A stretch of DNA of 58,837 nucleotides from Chloroflexota bacterium (GTDB lineage: Bacteria; Chloroflexota; Dehalococcoidia; UBA3495): contig JADFNR010000001.1 of NCBI GenBank assembly GCA_022563275.1, positions 19,444-78,280 of the forward strand, written 5' to 3'. How positions within the stretch are numbered: the stretch's first letter is position 1; the number at the start of each line of letters is the position of its first letter. The notes beneath the pieces are model-generated. The model was not told the origin of the DNA. It worked only from the letters and a program-made list of their open reading frames with translations, and searched no databases. Below are positions 45,064 through 52,673 of this stretch, in pieces. Both the position numbers and the translations under genes were made by a program.

Positions 45064-45127
45064 TGATTGATCGCCTGGACCCGGTTGATCGCCGAGGCGC
45101 GGCGCCAAAGGTGTTGCTTCAGGCGCG

Positions 45128-45406
45128 CTACCTTTTCCGAAACAGCCTCTTCAGAAATCCCCCCGGCCCGCGGTCCACCTGCGGCAGGTTCTCCAGGGTT
45201 CCCAGTAGAACGCAACTGGTGCAGGTGCAATCCGCCGGGTGTTTGGCGACCCGTTCAGCAGCAACCCGCTTAACCATTTGGGGCTTAGCCCGCTGGGGCT
45301 TGATCTTCTTGCTCTTCAAGAACCGGTCGGTGCAGTCCTGACAGGTGCAGGCCGCCGGGTGACGCCCAGCCATGTTCAGCAGTCGTTCGTCTTCCCGTTT
45401 TGGCAT
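45128..45406 (-). CDS. Small basic protein with two HPxxCTCxxC motifs, in the nuo operon
   Basis: 92 residues. Two copies of a metal-site-like motif, HPAACTCQDC (16-25) and HPADCTCTSC (56-65), are spaced exactly 40 residues apart and separated by a lysine/arginine-rich linker (KSKKIKPQRAKPQ). The tail is basic (FLKRLFRKR). His plus three Cys per motif could bind zinc or an iron-sulfur cluster; that is inference. It lies between nuoI (27 nt) and nuoJ, with AAGGA 9 nt before the ATG, so it is almost surely translated with complex I. No family name is known to me. A role in assembly or as a bound accessory protein is a guess. Confidence 0.72.
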   Translation of the reverse strand: MPKREDERLLNMAGRHPAACTCQDCTDRFLKSKKIKPQRAKPQMVKRVAAERVAKHPADCTCTSCVLLGTLENLPQVDRGPGGFLKRLFRKR

Positions 45407-45433
45407 CTCGGGTTTTCCTTGAGTCCAAGTTCC

Positions 45434-46018
45434 CTAAGGGGACCCGGCCTCAGCAGCGGCCTTGGCGCTGTCGGGGCTGTCGCCTTTCCCGGCCTTGGTC
45501 CGCTGGGTCGGCGGTATCCAGTCCGTTTCCTTCTGAAACTTGATGCCAATCTCCAGCAGCGCGGGCAGGTCCACCCGGTCACCGTTGCGGCTGAATGTAC
45601 TCATTTCGTGCTCGTGGGTCATCACGATCGCATCGAAATTACACACCTCGACGCAGATCCCGCATAGTATACACCGGTTGAGATTGATCTCGAAGCTATC
45701 GACGATCTTTCTACGGGAGCTTTTCCCCTCTTCATGGAGGGGGTTGTCCATCATCGTGGACGACATGCATTGCGTAGGGCATTGGCGGATACAGACCATG
45801 CAACTGGTGCAGAACGGCTCGCCCGGTCCGCCATCTCCGCCCACTGTGTCATCCCAGGTAAGGGCCGGAAAACCCATGAACCGGTCCTTCACCGGGGTGG
45901 GCTCAGGGTGGGTTTTCAGCAGATTTCCGGATTCCGGGTATTGGCGGGTGACCGGCGCCTGTAACCCTTTCATGGTGGAAACCAGTGTCAATGCCAACCC
46001 CTTTAGGCTGTTAAACAT
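45434..46018 (-). CDS. nuoI: NADH-quinone oxidoreductase subunit I
   Basis: A 194-residue ferredoxin-like subunit with two 4Fe-4S motifs: C70-C73-C76-C80-P and C116-C119-C122-C126. The second is followed by N instead of the usual P. These bind the N6a and N6b clusters that lead to N2. The N-terminus GLALTLVSTMKGLQAPVTRQYP is typical. The C-terminal 40 residues are rich in Ala, Pro and Gly. The nuoH stop abuts its ATG (TAAATG). Confidence 0.95.
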   Translation of the reverse strand: MFNSLKGLALTLVSTMKGLQAPVTRQYPESGNLLKTHPEPTPVKDRFMGFPALTWDDTVGGDGGPGEPFCTSCMVCIRQCPTQCMSSTMMDNPLHEEGKSSRRKIVDSFEINLNRCILCGICVEVCNFDAIVMTHEHEMSTFSRNGDRVDLPALLEIGIKFQKETDWIPPTQRTKAGKGDSPDSAKAAAEAGSP

Positions 46019-47191
46019 TTAGTCTCCTCCCGCTGAAGCCGGGGGCGCGGGCGGGGCCGGGGCGCGCCGTTGAGCTTCCAATGCTTTCTGTCTGCTCCGG
46101 GTTTGGGCCGCCAAACGCTTGGGGCCGGTCATCCGTTTGTAGATCAGGTATCCCACCACCAGGAGACCGGTCAAATTCATGGCGGTGAGGGACCAGGCCG
46201 GCCATCCGTAGAACTGGTACACGGCGGTCATTATGACTAGGAAAAACGACAATGGCACCATGACCTTCCAGGCGAAGGCCATCAGTTGGTCGATCCGCAG
46301 CCTGGGGAAGGTGCCGCGCACCCAGAAGACCACCATGATGACCAGATAGACCTTGAGCAGGAACCAGATGATTACCCATTCGCCGGATAGCCACGGCCCG
46401 GACCAGCCGCCAAAAAATAGGATCACGGTGAGCGCGGCGATGGCGAAGGTGTTGATATATTCGGCCAGGAAGAATACCGACCAGTGGGCCCCGCTGTATT
46501 CAACGAAGGGCCCGCCGACGATCTCGGACTCGGCGAAGTAGATGTCGAAGGGTGTCCGGCCGACCTCGGCCAGTCCGGCGATGAAAAAGATGACCAACCC
46601 CAGGGGTAGCACCAAAAAGAATATGTAGTCGTCCTGCTGGTTGACTATCTCTCTCAAGTCCAGCGACTGAGCCAGCATGGCCACCGCGATGGCCACCATG
46701 ATGATGGGTATCTCGTAGCTGATGAGTTGGGCCGCCGCCCTCAGGCCGCCCAACGTGCCGTATTTGTTGGCCGACCCCCATCCGGCCAGCACCAGTCCCA
46801 AGATTCCCACTACCGCGAAGGCGATGACGTAGAAGAGGCCCAGGTCCAGGTTCTGTATCACTGCGTTCTGGGTGCCGGGTATGGTCACCCAGATCATGAA
46901 CGCCGATACGACGACGATGATCGGGGCGACCCAAAAGATGACCTTGTCCGATGCGGCCGGGATGATGTCTTCTTTGAGGATCAACTTCAGGGCGTCGGCC
47001 ACCGGCTGCATCAGACCCATCGGACCGGTTCGGGTGGGGCCCAGGCGCAGTTGGAGCCGGCCCAGGAGTTTACGTTCCAGCCAGGTCAGCGACAGCACCA
47101 CGATGGACAGGGTGGTGAACAAGATAAAAAGGCCGATCACCAACCAGATGAAGTCGGTCAGACTGATGGCTAACAGGATGGTGGCCGGCAC
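46019..47191 (-). CDS. nuoH: NADH-quinone oxidoreductase subunit H
   Basis: A 390-residue membrane subunit forming the quinone chamber. Markers: LTWLERKLLGRLQLRLGPTRTGP, LQPVADALKLILKED, SYEIPIIM, EVGRTPFDIYFAESEIVGG and FPRLRIDQLMAFAWKVMVPL. The GTG start at 47191 overlaps the nuoD stop (TAGTG), with GAGGTGG 7 nt upstream. The longer open frame to 47536 lies inside nuoD and is rejected. The C-terminus has an Ala/Pro-rich tail. Confidence 0.95.
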   Translation of the reverse strand: MPATILLAISLTDFIWLVIGLFILFTTLSIVVLSLTWLERKLLGRLQLRLGPTRTGPMGLMQPVADALKLILKEDIIPAASDKVIFWVAPIIVVVSAFMIWVTIPGTQNAVIQNLDLGLFYVIAFAVVGILGLVLAGWGSANKYGTLGGLRAAAQLISYEIPIIMVAIAVAMLAQSLDLREIVNQQDDYIFFLVLPLGLVIFFIAGLAEVGRTPFDIYFAESEIVGGPFVEYSGAHWSVFFLAEYINTFAIAALTVILFFGGWSGPWLSGEWVIIWFLLKVYLVIMVVFWVRGTFPRLRIDQLMAFAWKVMVPLSFFLVIMTAVYQFYGWPAWSLTAMNLTGLLVVGYLIYKRMTGPKRLAAQTRSRQKALEAQRRAPAPPAPPASAGGD

Positions 47192-48333
47192 TAGCGGTCC
47201 ACCTCGCCCAGCACGATGTCCAGCGCGCCCAAGATAACCACGGAATCGGCGATCCAGGCATCTTTCAGCATGTGCCTTAAAGCCCCCAGGTTGCAGAACG
47301 ACGGCGGACGCACCTTGATGCGGTGGGGTTTGTCGGTGCCGTCGCTGATCAGGTAGACGCCGATCTCGCCCCTCGGGTTCTCGGCCCTCATGTAGACTTC
47401 GCCGGCGGGAGGGCGGATCAGCCGCCGTCCCAGAGACGAGACAACCTCGCCCTGGGGGAGTTGGTCCAAGGCCTGCTCCACGATACGCACAGACTGGTAG
47501 ATCTCTTGGACCCGCAGGTAATACCGGTCCCAGCAATCTCCGTCCAATCCAACGGGCACTTCGAAATCGAACCGGTCATAGACCGAATACGGCGCCGCTT
47601 TGCGCACGTCGTAGTCCACTCCGGACGCCCGGAGGCACGGCCCGGTCAGCCCGTAGTCGATGGCGTCCTCGGCGGACATCACGGCTATGTTCTTCAGCCT
47701 GGCTAGAAATATCTCATTGAAACTGAGGAGTTTATCCGATTCCTCGGTGTCTTTCTTGACCAGTTCCAACAGGTCCCTAACCTGCGGGACGAAATCTTCC
47801 GGGACGTCCTCTTTCAACCCGCCGATTCGGAAATAATTGTGCATCATCCGGGCGCCGGAAACGGACTCAAAGAGTCCCTGGATGCGCTCCCGCCCCCGGA
47901 AGCAAAACATGGACGGGGTCATGGCGCCGGCGTCAAGTCCCATGGTGGCGATGAACAGCAAATGGCTGGCGATACGGTTGAGTTCGCAGAGGATGACTCG
48001 GATGTATTCCGACCGCTCGGAAACCTCCAGCCCCATGAGTTTCTCAACGGCCATGCAGTAGACTTGCTCGTTGTTGAAATTGGCGATGTAGTCCATGCGG
48101 TCGAAGAGCGTGATTATCTGGGCGTATTGTTCACCTTCACACAGCTTTTCCGAGCCACGGTGCAGGTACCCGATGTGGGGCACCATGTCCACGATCTTTT
48201 CGCCGTCCACCCACAGCACCATGCGGAAGACGCCATGGGTTGAGGGATGCTGCGGCCCCATGTTCAGCAGCATCTCGACGGGTTCGGCGTTGGGGACCGT
48301 GCCGCCGGCAGGGTTTGTGGACATTTGGGTCAT
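47191..48333 (-). CDS. nuoD: NADH-quinone oxidoreductase subunit D (49-kDa)
   Basis: A 380-residue subunit. Markers: NMGPQHPSTHGVFRMVLWVDGE, HIGYLHRGSEKL, DRMDYIANFNNEQVYC, and the C-terminal IADSVVILGALDIVLGEVDR. Its histidine and tyrosine line the quinone site beside N2. It starts 2 nt after the second HicB-like gene. Confidence 0.96.
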   Translation of the reverse strand: MTQMSTNPAGGTVPNAEPVEMLLNMGPQHPSTHGVFRMVLWVDGEKIVDMVPHIGYLHRGSEKLCEGEQYAQIITLFDRMDYIANFNNEQVYCMAVEKLMGLEVSERSEYIRVILCELNRIASHLLFIATMGLDAGAMTPSMFCFRGRERIQGLFESVSGARMMHNYFRIGGLKEDVPEDFVPQVRDLLELVKKDTEESDKLLSFNEIFLARLKNIAVMSAEDAIDYGLTGPCLRASGVDYDVRKAAPYSVYDRFDFEVPVGLDGDCWDRYYLRVQEIYQSVRIVEQALDQLPQGEVVSSLGRRLIRPPAGEVYMRAENPRGEIGVYLISDGTDKPHRIKVRPPSFCNLGALRHMLKDAWIADSVVILGALDIVLGEVDR

Positions 48334-48335
48334 AT

Positions 48336-48686
48336 TTATTCGGCCGCCGTTTCGGACGCCGCTCCGGATGGACGCCCGATATACCGTATCTTTGGCTCTG
48401 GGACCGGTTCAACTTCGCTGCTCATCCAGACCTCGCCGTTAAAGTAGAACCCGGCTTGGATCAGGGTCTCGTCCAGGACCTCCAGTTTCTCGCAGTCTTC
48501 AAGATATTCCGATACCTGCCGGCGCAGCGCGCTCTTCGCTTCCTCCGCCGTGTCGCCGAAACTGGTGATCAGCAACTCGGGACATTCGGCCTCATATCCG
48601 GTACCGGCCCGTGATTCCTCGATCCGGTAGACGATGCGGTCAAATGGAGGGTTTTTCGCCGACTTTCGCTTTTTAGCCACGATCAT
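48336..48686 (-). CDS. HicB-like protein 2 inside the nuo operon
   Basis: A 116-residue protein. Core DRIVYRIEESRAGTGYEAECPELLITSFGDTAEEAKSALRRQVSEYLE has the HicB/UPF0150 pattern: strand, [YE]-CPEL, GDT-x-EEA, amphipathic helix. The N-terminus is lysine-rich (MIVAKKRKSAK). The usual C-terminal DNA-binding domain of HicB antitoxins is missing and no HicA toxin gene is near. It lies 6 nt after a second HicB-like gene and 2 nt before nuoD. Its job in a complex I operon is unknown. Confidence 0.65.
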   Translation of the reverse strand: MIVAKKRKSAKNPPFDRIVYRIEESRAGTGYEAECPELLITSFGDTAEEAKSALRRQVSEYLEDCEKLEVLDETLIQAGFYFNGEVWMSSEVEPVPEPKIRYIGRPSGAASETAAE

Positions 48687-48692
48687 CCACCG

Positions 48693-48962
48693 CTATTCTC
48701 CTTCCGGAGATAACGCCGCCTCGACAAATTCCAGTTGCAGCTCGGTCTCCCCATCGACGCCGGGATAGCCAGCATCGGCCAGAACTCCGCTCAAGGTGTC
48801 GGTGCCGTCGTGAGACTCGATCCAGGCCCGCATGATCTGTATCAGGTCATCTTGGGCGGCTTCCAGCGATTCGCCCTCGCCTTCCAGCCCCAGGTCGTCG
48901 ATTCGGACGACGTACCTGGATTCTTCCCGGTCGATCTTGGCCGTTAGGAACACTGTCTCCAT
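48693..48962 (-). CDS. HicB-like protein 1 inside the nuo operon
   Basis: An 89-residue acidic protein. FLTAKIDREESRYVVRIDDL, then GEGESLEAAQDDLIQIMRAWIES, matches the partial RNase H-like HicB fold with G-[ED]-S-x-E-A-A in place of GDTPEEA. There is no DNA-binding domain. It is about 30% similar by eye to the following gene in the core region, so the two may be ancient duplicates. It is placed 44 nt after nuoC; the gap carries a copy of the nuoC tail. Confidence 0.6.
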   Translation of the reverse strand: METVFLTAKIDREESRYVVRIDDLGLEGEGESLEAAQDDLIQIMRAWIESHDGTDTLSGVLADAGYPGVDGETELQLEFVEAALSPEGE

Positions 48963-48968
48963 AAACCG

Positions 48969-49024
48969 CTAAAACCCCTGGAATTCCCTAGAATTCATGG
49001 TCAACTCTAAAACTCCTGGTATTC
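48969..49024. repeat. Short duplication of the nuoC 3' end
   Basis: 18-bp copies at 48969-48986 and 49007-49024 with two differences. The second is the end of nuoC including its stop codon; the first lies in the gap and leaves a nine-codon ORF ending in the same codons. Confidence 0.75.
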
Positions 49025-49594
49025 GTTAAAAGGGAAGTCTTTGCGCCCCGGATACCCCTCAAACCCCTCATAAAGCAACAGGGGCGCCAGGTCCGGGTGC
49101 CCGTCGAAGTTAACACCGAATAGGTCGTGGGCCTCTCTCTCATACCAATCGGCGGCCCGCCAGACTGAGGTAACGGAAGGAACGGAAGGAACGGTGGCGT
49201 CTGAGTAAGGAACATCGGTCCGCAGCACAAAGGTGCGCTCCGGCTCCAGGGATTGCAGCACATAGACCATCTGGAAATATTCCGAGTAGTCCACGCAGGC
49301 CAGGCAAAGCAGCATATGGACCGCGACGCGGGGGTCGTCCTTCATCAGACGGCAGGCCTGCAAGGTATGTGATTTATCGATGCTGATCTGGGGGATATCG
49401 CCCAGTGCGCCGGCCTGGGGGGCGAATTCCTTGAGAATCTCCAAGGAAACGTCAAGCAACTCTTTTCCGGAAGGGGTGAGGGCGTCCAGCGGGTCGGCGG
49501 CAGGCTCTTCTTTACCGTGACCAGCCCGCGCCGGCGTGTCCGTGGACTCAGCGGACGCCGGAGTGGATTCCTGATTCTCTTCGTTCTCGGCCAC
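49007..49594 (-). CDS. nuoC: NADH-quinone oxidoreductase subunit C (30-kDa)
   Basis: A 195-residue subunit. Markers: LACVDYSEYFQMVYVLQSL and VTSVWRAADWYEREAHDLFGVNFDGHPDLAPLLLYEGFEGYPGRKDF broken by small changes. The first 40 residues are a polar, Ser/Pro/Glu-rich tail beyond the usual start. A short insertion (TVPSVPSV) from a 9-bp repeat precedes the WYERE motif. GTG start overlaps the nuoB stop (TAGTG). Sits in the peripheral arm against NuoD. Confidence 0.94.
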   Translation of the reverse strand: MAENEENQESTPASAESTDTPARAGHGKEEPAADPLDALTPSGKELLDVSLEILKEFAPQAGALGDIPQISIDKSHTLQACRLMKDDPRVAVHMLLCLACVDYSEYFQMVYVLQSLEPERTFVLRTDVPYSDATVPSVPSVTSVWRAADWYEREAHDLFGVNFDGHPDLAPLLLYEGFEGYPGRKDFPFNEYQEF

Positions 49595-50115
49595 TATTTT
49601 TTGGCGTCACGCATGATCTTTTCTTGGAGCTTTATGATGCCGTACAACAGGGCTTCAGGGCGGGGCGGGCAGCCCGGCACGTAGACATCCACCGGAATGA
49701 TGTGGTCAACGCCCATCACCACCGAATAGGAGCGGTAATAAGGGCCGCCGTTGGTGGCGCAGCTACCCATGGCGATCACCCACTTGGGCTCGGGCATCTG
49801 CTCGTACAGCAGGCGTATGGGTTCGGCCATCTTCTTGACCACCGTGCCCGAGACGATCATCACGTCCGCCTGCCGGGGCGACGGCCAGGTAACCACGCCG
49901 AAGCGGTCAAAGTCGTAGTGGGCCATATAGGTCGACATCATCTCGATGGCGCAACAGGCCAGACCAAAGGAAAGTGTCCACAGGGAGGACTTGCGCGCCA
50001 TGGCGAACAGTTGATTGGTGGAGGCTGTGATGATGCCTGGCAGCTTCCCGGCGGTCGCCTGGTCGTACAAACTGGGGGCGGGTTGGTTGCCCGGTCCCAT
50101 GATCACTTCTGCCAT
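49594..50115 (-). CDS. nuoB: NADH-quinone oxidoreductase subunit B (PSST, cluster N2)
   Basis: A 173-residue subunit with all four N2 cluster ligands: C54 and C55 in [10 protein letters not shown]119 in GSCATNGG, C149 in [12 protein letters not shown]. The N-terminal 30 residues are variable. The start lies within nuoA (13-bp overlap), indicating translational coupling. It delivers electrons to quinone with NuoD. Confidence 0.96.
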   Translation of the reverse strand: MAEVIMGPGNQPAPSLYDQATAGKLPGIITASTNQLFAMARKSSLWTLSFGLACCAIEMMSTYMAHYDFDRFGVVTWPSPRQADVMIVSGTVVKKMAEPIRLLYEQMPEPKWVIAMGSCATNGGPYYRSYSVVMGVDHIIPVDVYVPGCPPRPEALLYGIIKLQEKIMRDAKK

Positions 50116-50507
50116 TCTAATACCCCTTTCTTCCAGGCGTAGACGATGGCGAAAAAGAGCACTCCCAGGAACATCATCATGGCGTAAAAGGGAAGCACGT
50201 TGGCCTCGTTTATCTTCTCCTGCATGAAGATCACCGCCCAGGGGAAGAGAAAAACCGCCTCAACATCGAATATCAAGAAAAGGATGGCGAAGATATAGAA
50301 CCGGACGTTGATGTTGGACCAGTTGTAGGGGGTGGGCGGGATGCCGCATTCGTAGGTGGTTAATTTGGCGTCGGAGTGACGGCGGGAGGAAAGGACGCGC
50401 GAAGCGGTGAACATCCCGATGATGGCCATAGTGGCGACCACCGCGGATAAAACAACCGCGGTCCAGTTTAGCGTGAACAGTTCGGCGCTAAATGTTTCGA
50501 TCGGCAT
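50103..50507 (-). CDS. nuoA: NADH-quinone oxidoreductase subunit A
   Basis: A 134-residue three-helix subunit; YECGIPP in the first loop and [13 protein letters not shown] with the conserved acidic pair are family markers. First gene of the operon, 73-80 nt downstream of a strong promoter. The whole operon lacks nuoE, nuoF and nuoG. Confidence 0.96.
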   Translation of the reverse strand: MPIETFSAELFTLNWTAVVLSAVVATMAIIGMFTASRVLSSRRHSDAKLTTYECGIPPTPYNWSNINVRFYIFAILFLIFDVEAVFLFPWAVIFMQEKINEANVLPFYAMMMFLGVLFFAIVYAWKKGVLEWQK

Positions 50508-50586
50508 TATGGGGAGAAAACATGAACCACCGCCGCGTTAGTAGAGTGCCGGTGGATTGATTGGCATAGACTCGATTTATGCCCAA

Positions 50587-50616
50587 AATATACCATTGGC
50601 CACCTAACAGTGTCAA
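50587..50616 (-). promoter_or_regulatory. Promoter of the nuo operon
   Basis: Minus strand TTGACA (50616-50611), 18-bp spacer, TATATT (50592-50587). Start near 50580, leader about 73 nt. Confidence 0.78.
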
Positions 50617-50645
50617 CGAAATTCGACGGCTTAGCGAGGGGGAAA

Positions 50646-51779
50646 CTACTCTTTATCGAGGGCCCGGAGTTGGGTTGATGAGATGTCCTCCCTAAATTGG
50701 TCCTCGGCGAGGTCATCGAACAGGGCCTCGAACCCCTGTGGGACCGGCACATCGTTCAGGGTCTTGAAAATCCCTTGGTCTTCACGGCCCGCCACCAGAA
50801 ACCTGGTCCCGGCGGCCATCATCTCCGCCAACGCCATCATCATGGCATCGCTGCCGCCGTAATAACGGGGAGCCACCAGGCGGATGGCAGTGTCCCAGCC
50901 GACCACAAATGTCCGTCCCGGAAATAGCCTAGCCTTCTTAAAGAAGGTCTCGGCCCTGGTGAGCACCGCCGTTTCGTCGTCCGCGAACTGGGCCAGCCTT
51001 GTCTGTATCTCCGCTTCCTCAAGGGCCGGTTTGTCCACATTCGTCACCGACAGTTCAAATCCGACTTCGGTATCCAGCAACAACCCAGCGGCTTTGGCGA
51101 GGCCACGGTGGCCCTGATGCACCGGGCTGAACGAGCCCGGCAGGAGCGCGGCCGGCGCCTGTCCTTCAACGGTCATGGTGCCGCCACGGACAACCACCCA
51201 GGCCGCCTCGCCGGAGATCAATTGGGCCAAGGGAGACGGGTGTTCGGTCCTTTCTATCTGAAGCGAGTCTCCCGGCGTCAGACCCAGGTCTACACCGGAT
51301 TCCAGACCCGATAACAGCATGAGGGCGTGGACCAGGAGACGGCTGACCAATTCTTCCTCGCCCGCCCGGTCACGCAGACCTTTGTGCAGGTTCAACGAGT
51401 ACAGGGTGTTGGCGTCTTGGTCCCAGGCGGAGACGAAGGCCCGGTGCTCGCCGCGTTTCGGCCGGTCGGTGGCGATGGTGGCGGCGCAGGCCAGACCCAC
51501 CGGCGGCGAGTCGTCTTCAAGCTGGGACATGGCCCTGCGGTAGGCCGCCCTGGCCATGTCTCTGGCCGTCTGGGCCGACGCCGACTGCTCCGGCTCGAAG
51601 CCCAAGAAAGTAATCATGGACTCGCGGCCGTAGGGCACCAGGACTTCCAGAATCGTCCTAGAGGCGCCGGCTACTCCCAACAGCCAGGCCACCGCCTGGG
51701 TGCCCGCTCCGGACACCGCCACGACAGCCTTGTGGGGAGTGCCGTGGATCTTCTCTATGTGTGGACGGATCTCTTCCAT
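50646..51779 (-). CDS. CinA-C (NMN deamidase-like) / nucleotidyltransferase fusion
   Basis: A 377-residue two-domain protein. Residues 1-165 are a CinA C-terminal domain (PncC type): AVVAVSGAGTQAVAWLLG with S23, VAGASRTILEVLVPYGRES with Y50. Residues about 205-377 are a cytidylyltransferase-like domain with LLPGSFSPVHQGH (HxGH 221-224) and the closing ISSTQLR (366-372), the ISSTxxR motif of nucleotidyltransferases such as NMN/NaMN adenylyltransferases. If both are active, one chain would turn NMN into NaMN and then NaAD. That is inference from the motifs. It is transcribed towards the nuo operon; the ribosome site is weak. Confidence 0.8.
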   Translation of the reverse strand: MEEIRPHIEKIHGTPHKAVVAVSGAGTQAVAWLLGVAGASRTILEVLVPYGRESMITFLGFEPEQSASAQTARDMARAAYRRAMSQLEDDSPPVGLACAATIATDRPKRGEHRAFVSAWDQDANTLYSLNLHKGLRDRAGEEELVSRLLVHALMLLSGLESGVDLGLTPGDSLQIERTEHPSPLAQLISGEAAWVVVRGGTMTVEGQAPAALLPGSFSPVHQGHRGLAKAAGLLLDTEVGFELSVTNVDKPALEEAEIQTRLAQFADDETAVLTRAETFFKKARLFPGRTFVVGWDTAIRLVAPRYYGGSDAMMMALAEMMAAGTRFLVAGREDQGIFKTLNDVPVPQGFEALFDDLAEDQFREDISSTQLRALDKE

Positions 51780-52003
51780 GTTTTCCCGGTTATTCTCTCA
51801 ACTTGCGGCCGTTCTCTCCCCCGTTCGGGGGGAGAGTTAGAGAGGGGGCAGGTTGCCGGCTAAAGGCAACTATGGTTTCCCCAATGCAATCGCCCCTATC
51901 TCCGATTTTATCGAGAGTCCCGACTTCATCGGACCTGACCTTCCCCCGTGCGCGGGGCAAGGGATTTTGCACTTTTCCGCCCCGGCGGGGAAGGGATTTG
52001 CTT
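51780..52003. repeat. REP-like intergenic element with three GC hairpins
   Basis: Holds CTCTCCCCC (51814-51822) / GGGGGAGAG (51828-51836), a CCCCGTGCGCGGGG hairpin near 51945, and CCCCGGCGGGG near 51982, separated by AT-richer spacers. The flanking CTCTCTAACTCTCC-type sequence resembles dispersed repeats seen in many environmental genomes. No coding signal. The hairpins may also stop the flavin reductase transcript. Confidence 0.55.
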
Positions 52004-52585
52004 CTATCCCCTAGGCTGCCATGGGGTGTGGTTTATTTTGTCCATGGTGGCGCGGGATGTTGCGATCTCGGACGACTGTTTATTCTCCCAACGCTCCAGC
52101 CACTCCGGAGGCAGCTTCCGGCGGGCGTCGCGCCACCACAGGGGTTCGCCTTGAGCCAGGGTCTTGCCATCGATGACCTCGGCCAGGAAACAGGTCATAT
52201 CGCCGCCGTCCATGGCGTTGATCACCCGGCAATCCAAATAGCCGAAGCAGTTGGTTAGCAACGGGCTGCCCGACATCCCCTTGGTCTGGGCCACGCCATC
52301 CAATTTGTCCCGTTCGCGGCCCGAAACCAGACCAAAATCGCCGATGAGGTCCAACTGGTCCGGCCTAAGAAAGTTCAGGGCGAAGGCCCCGCCGGAGAGG
52401 ACCATATCGTGGCTGAGATTGGTCTTATAGAGCTGAACGGCCACCCTGGGACGGTCGGGGACTATCGACGCCGCGGCGATGGCCACCGCCATCTGCACGT
52501 TGTCCCGGCCCTGCCAGTGACTGGTGACCGCCGCCAACGGGGACCATAGTGTCCCCATCATTGGCGCAATATCGGCGTAGTCCAT
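52004..52585 (-). CDS. Flavin reductase family protein (FMN-binding)
   Basis: A 193-residue split-barrel flavin-binding protein. It opens WSPLAAVTSHWQGRDNVQMAV, with PRVAVQLYKTNLSHDMVLSGGAFALNFL, FGLVSGRERDKLDG and a CRVINAMDGGDMTCFLAEV segment, all typical of the family that includes flavin reductases and FMN-binding oxygenase partners. It could supply reduced flavin to the luciferase-like oxidoreductase, though it is 43 kb away. GGAAG precedes the ATG, and an extended -10 lies at 52629-52637. Confidence 0.83.
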   Translation of the reverse strand: MDYADIAPMMGTLWSPLAAVTSHWQGRDNVQMAVAIAAASIVPDRPRVAVQLYKTNLSHDMVLSGGAFALNFLRPDQLDLIGDFGLVSGRERDKLDGVAQTKGMSGSPLLTNCFGYLDCRVINAMDGGDMTCFLAEVIDGKTLAQGEPLWWRDARRKLPPEWLERWENKQSSEIATSRATMDKINHTPWQPRG

Positions 52586-52628
52586 GGCGTTCTTCCCGTA
52601 TAGGTTCTGGCCTCTTGCCAGCCTGGGA

Positions 52629-52637
52629 AGTTTAGCA
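52629..52637 (-). promoter_or_regulatory. Extended -10 promoter for the flavin reductase gene
   Basis: Minus strand TGC-TAAACT (52637-52629), 44 nt before the ATG; same motif as 15533-15541. Confidence 0.5.
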
Positions 52638-52673
52638 CTCCGGTTTGTGGGCTACCAGTGACCGGCGGGCGGC

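Noticed and set aside
46019..47536. NuoH start at 47536
   Set aside because: The extra 115 codons lie inside nuoD and are not membrane-like; a GTG overlapping the nuoD stop with a good ribosome site starts the family sequence.
48336..48962. A complete HicAB toxin-antitoxin system
   Set aside because: No HicA-like short toxin gene is adjacent and neither HicB-like protein has a DNA-binding domain.
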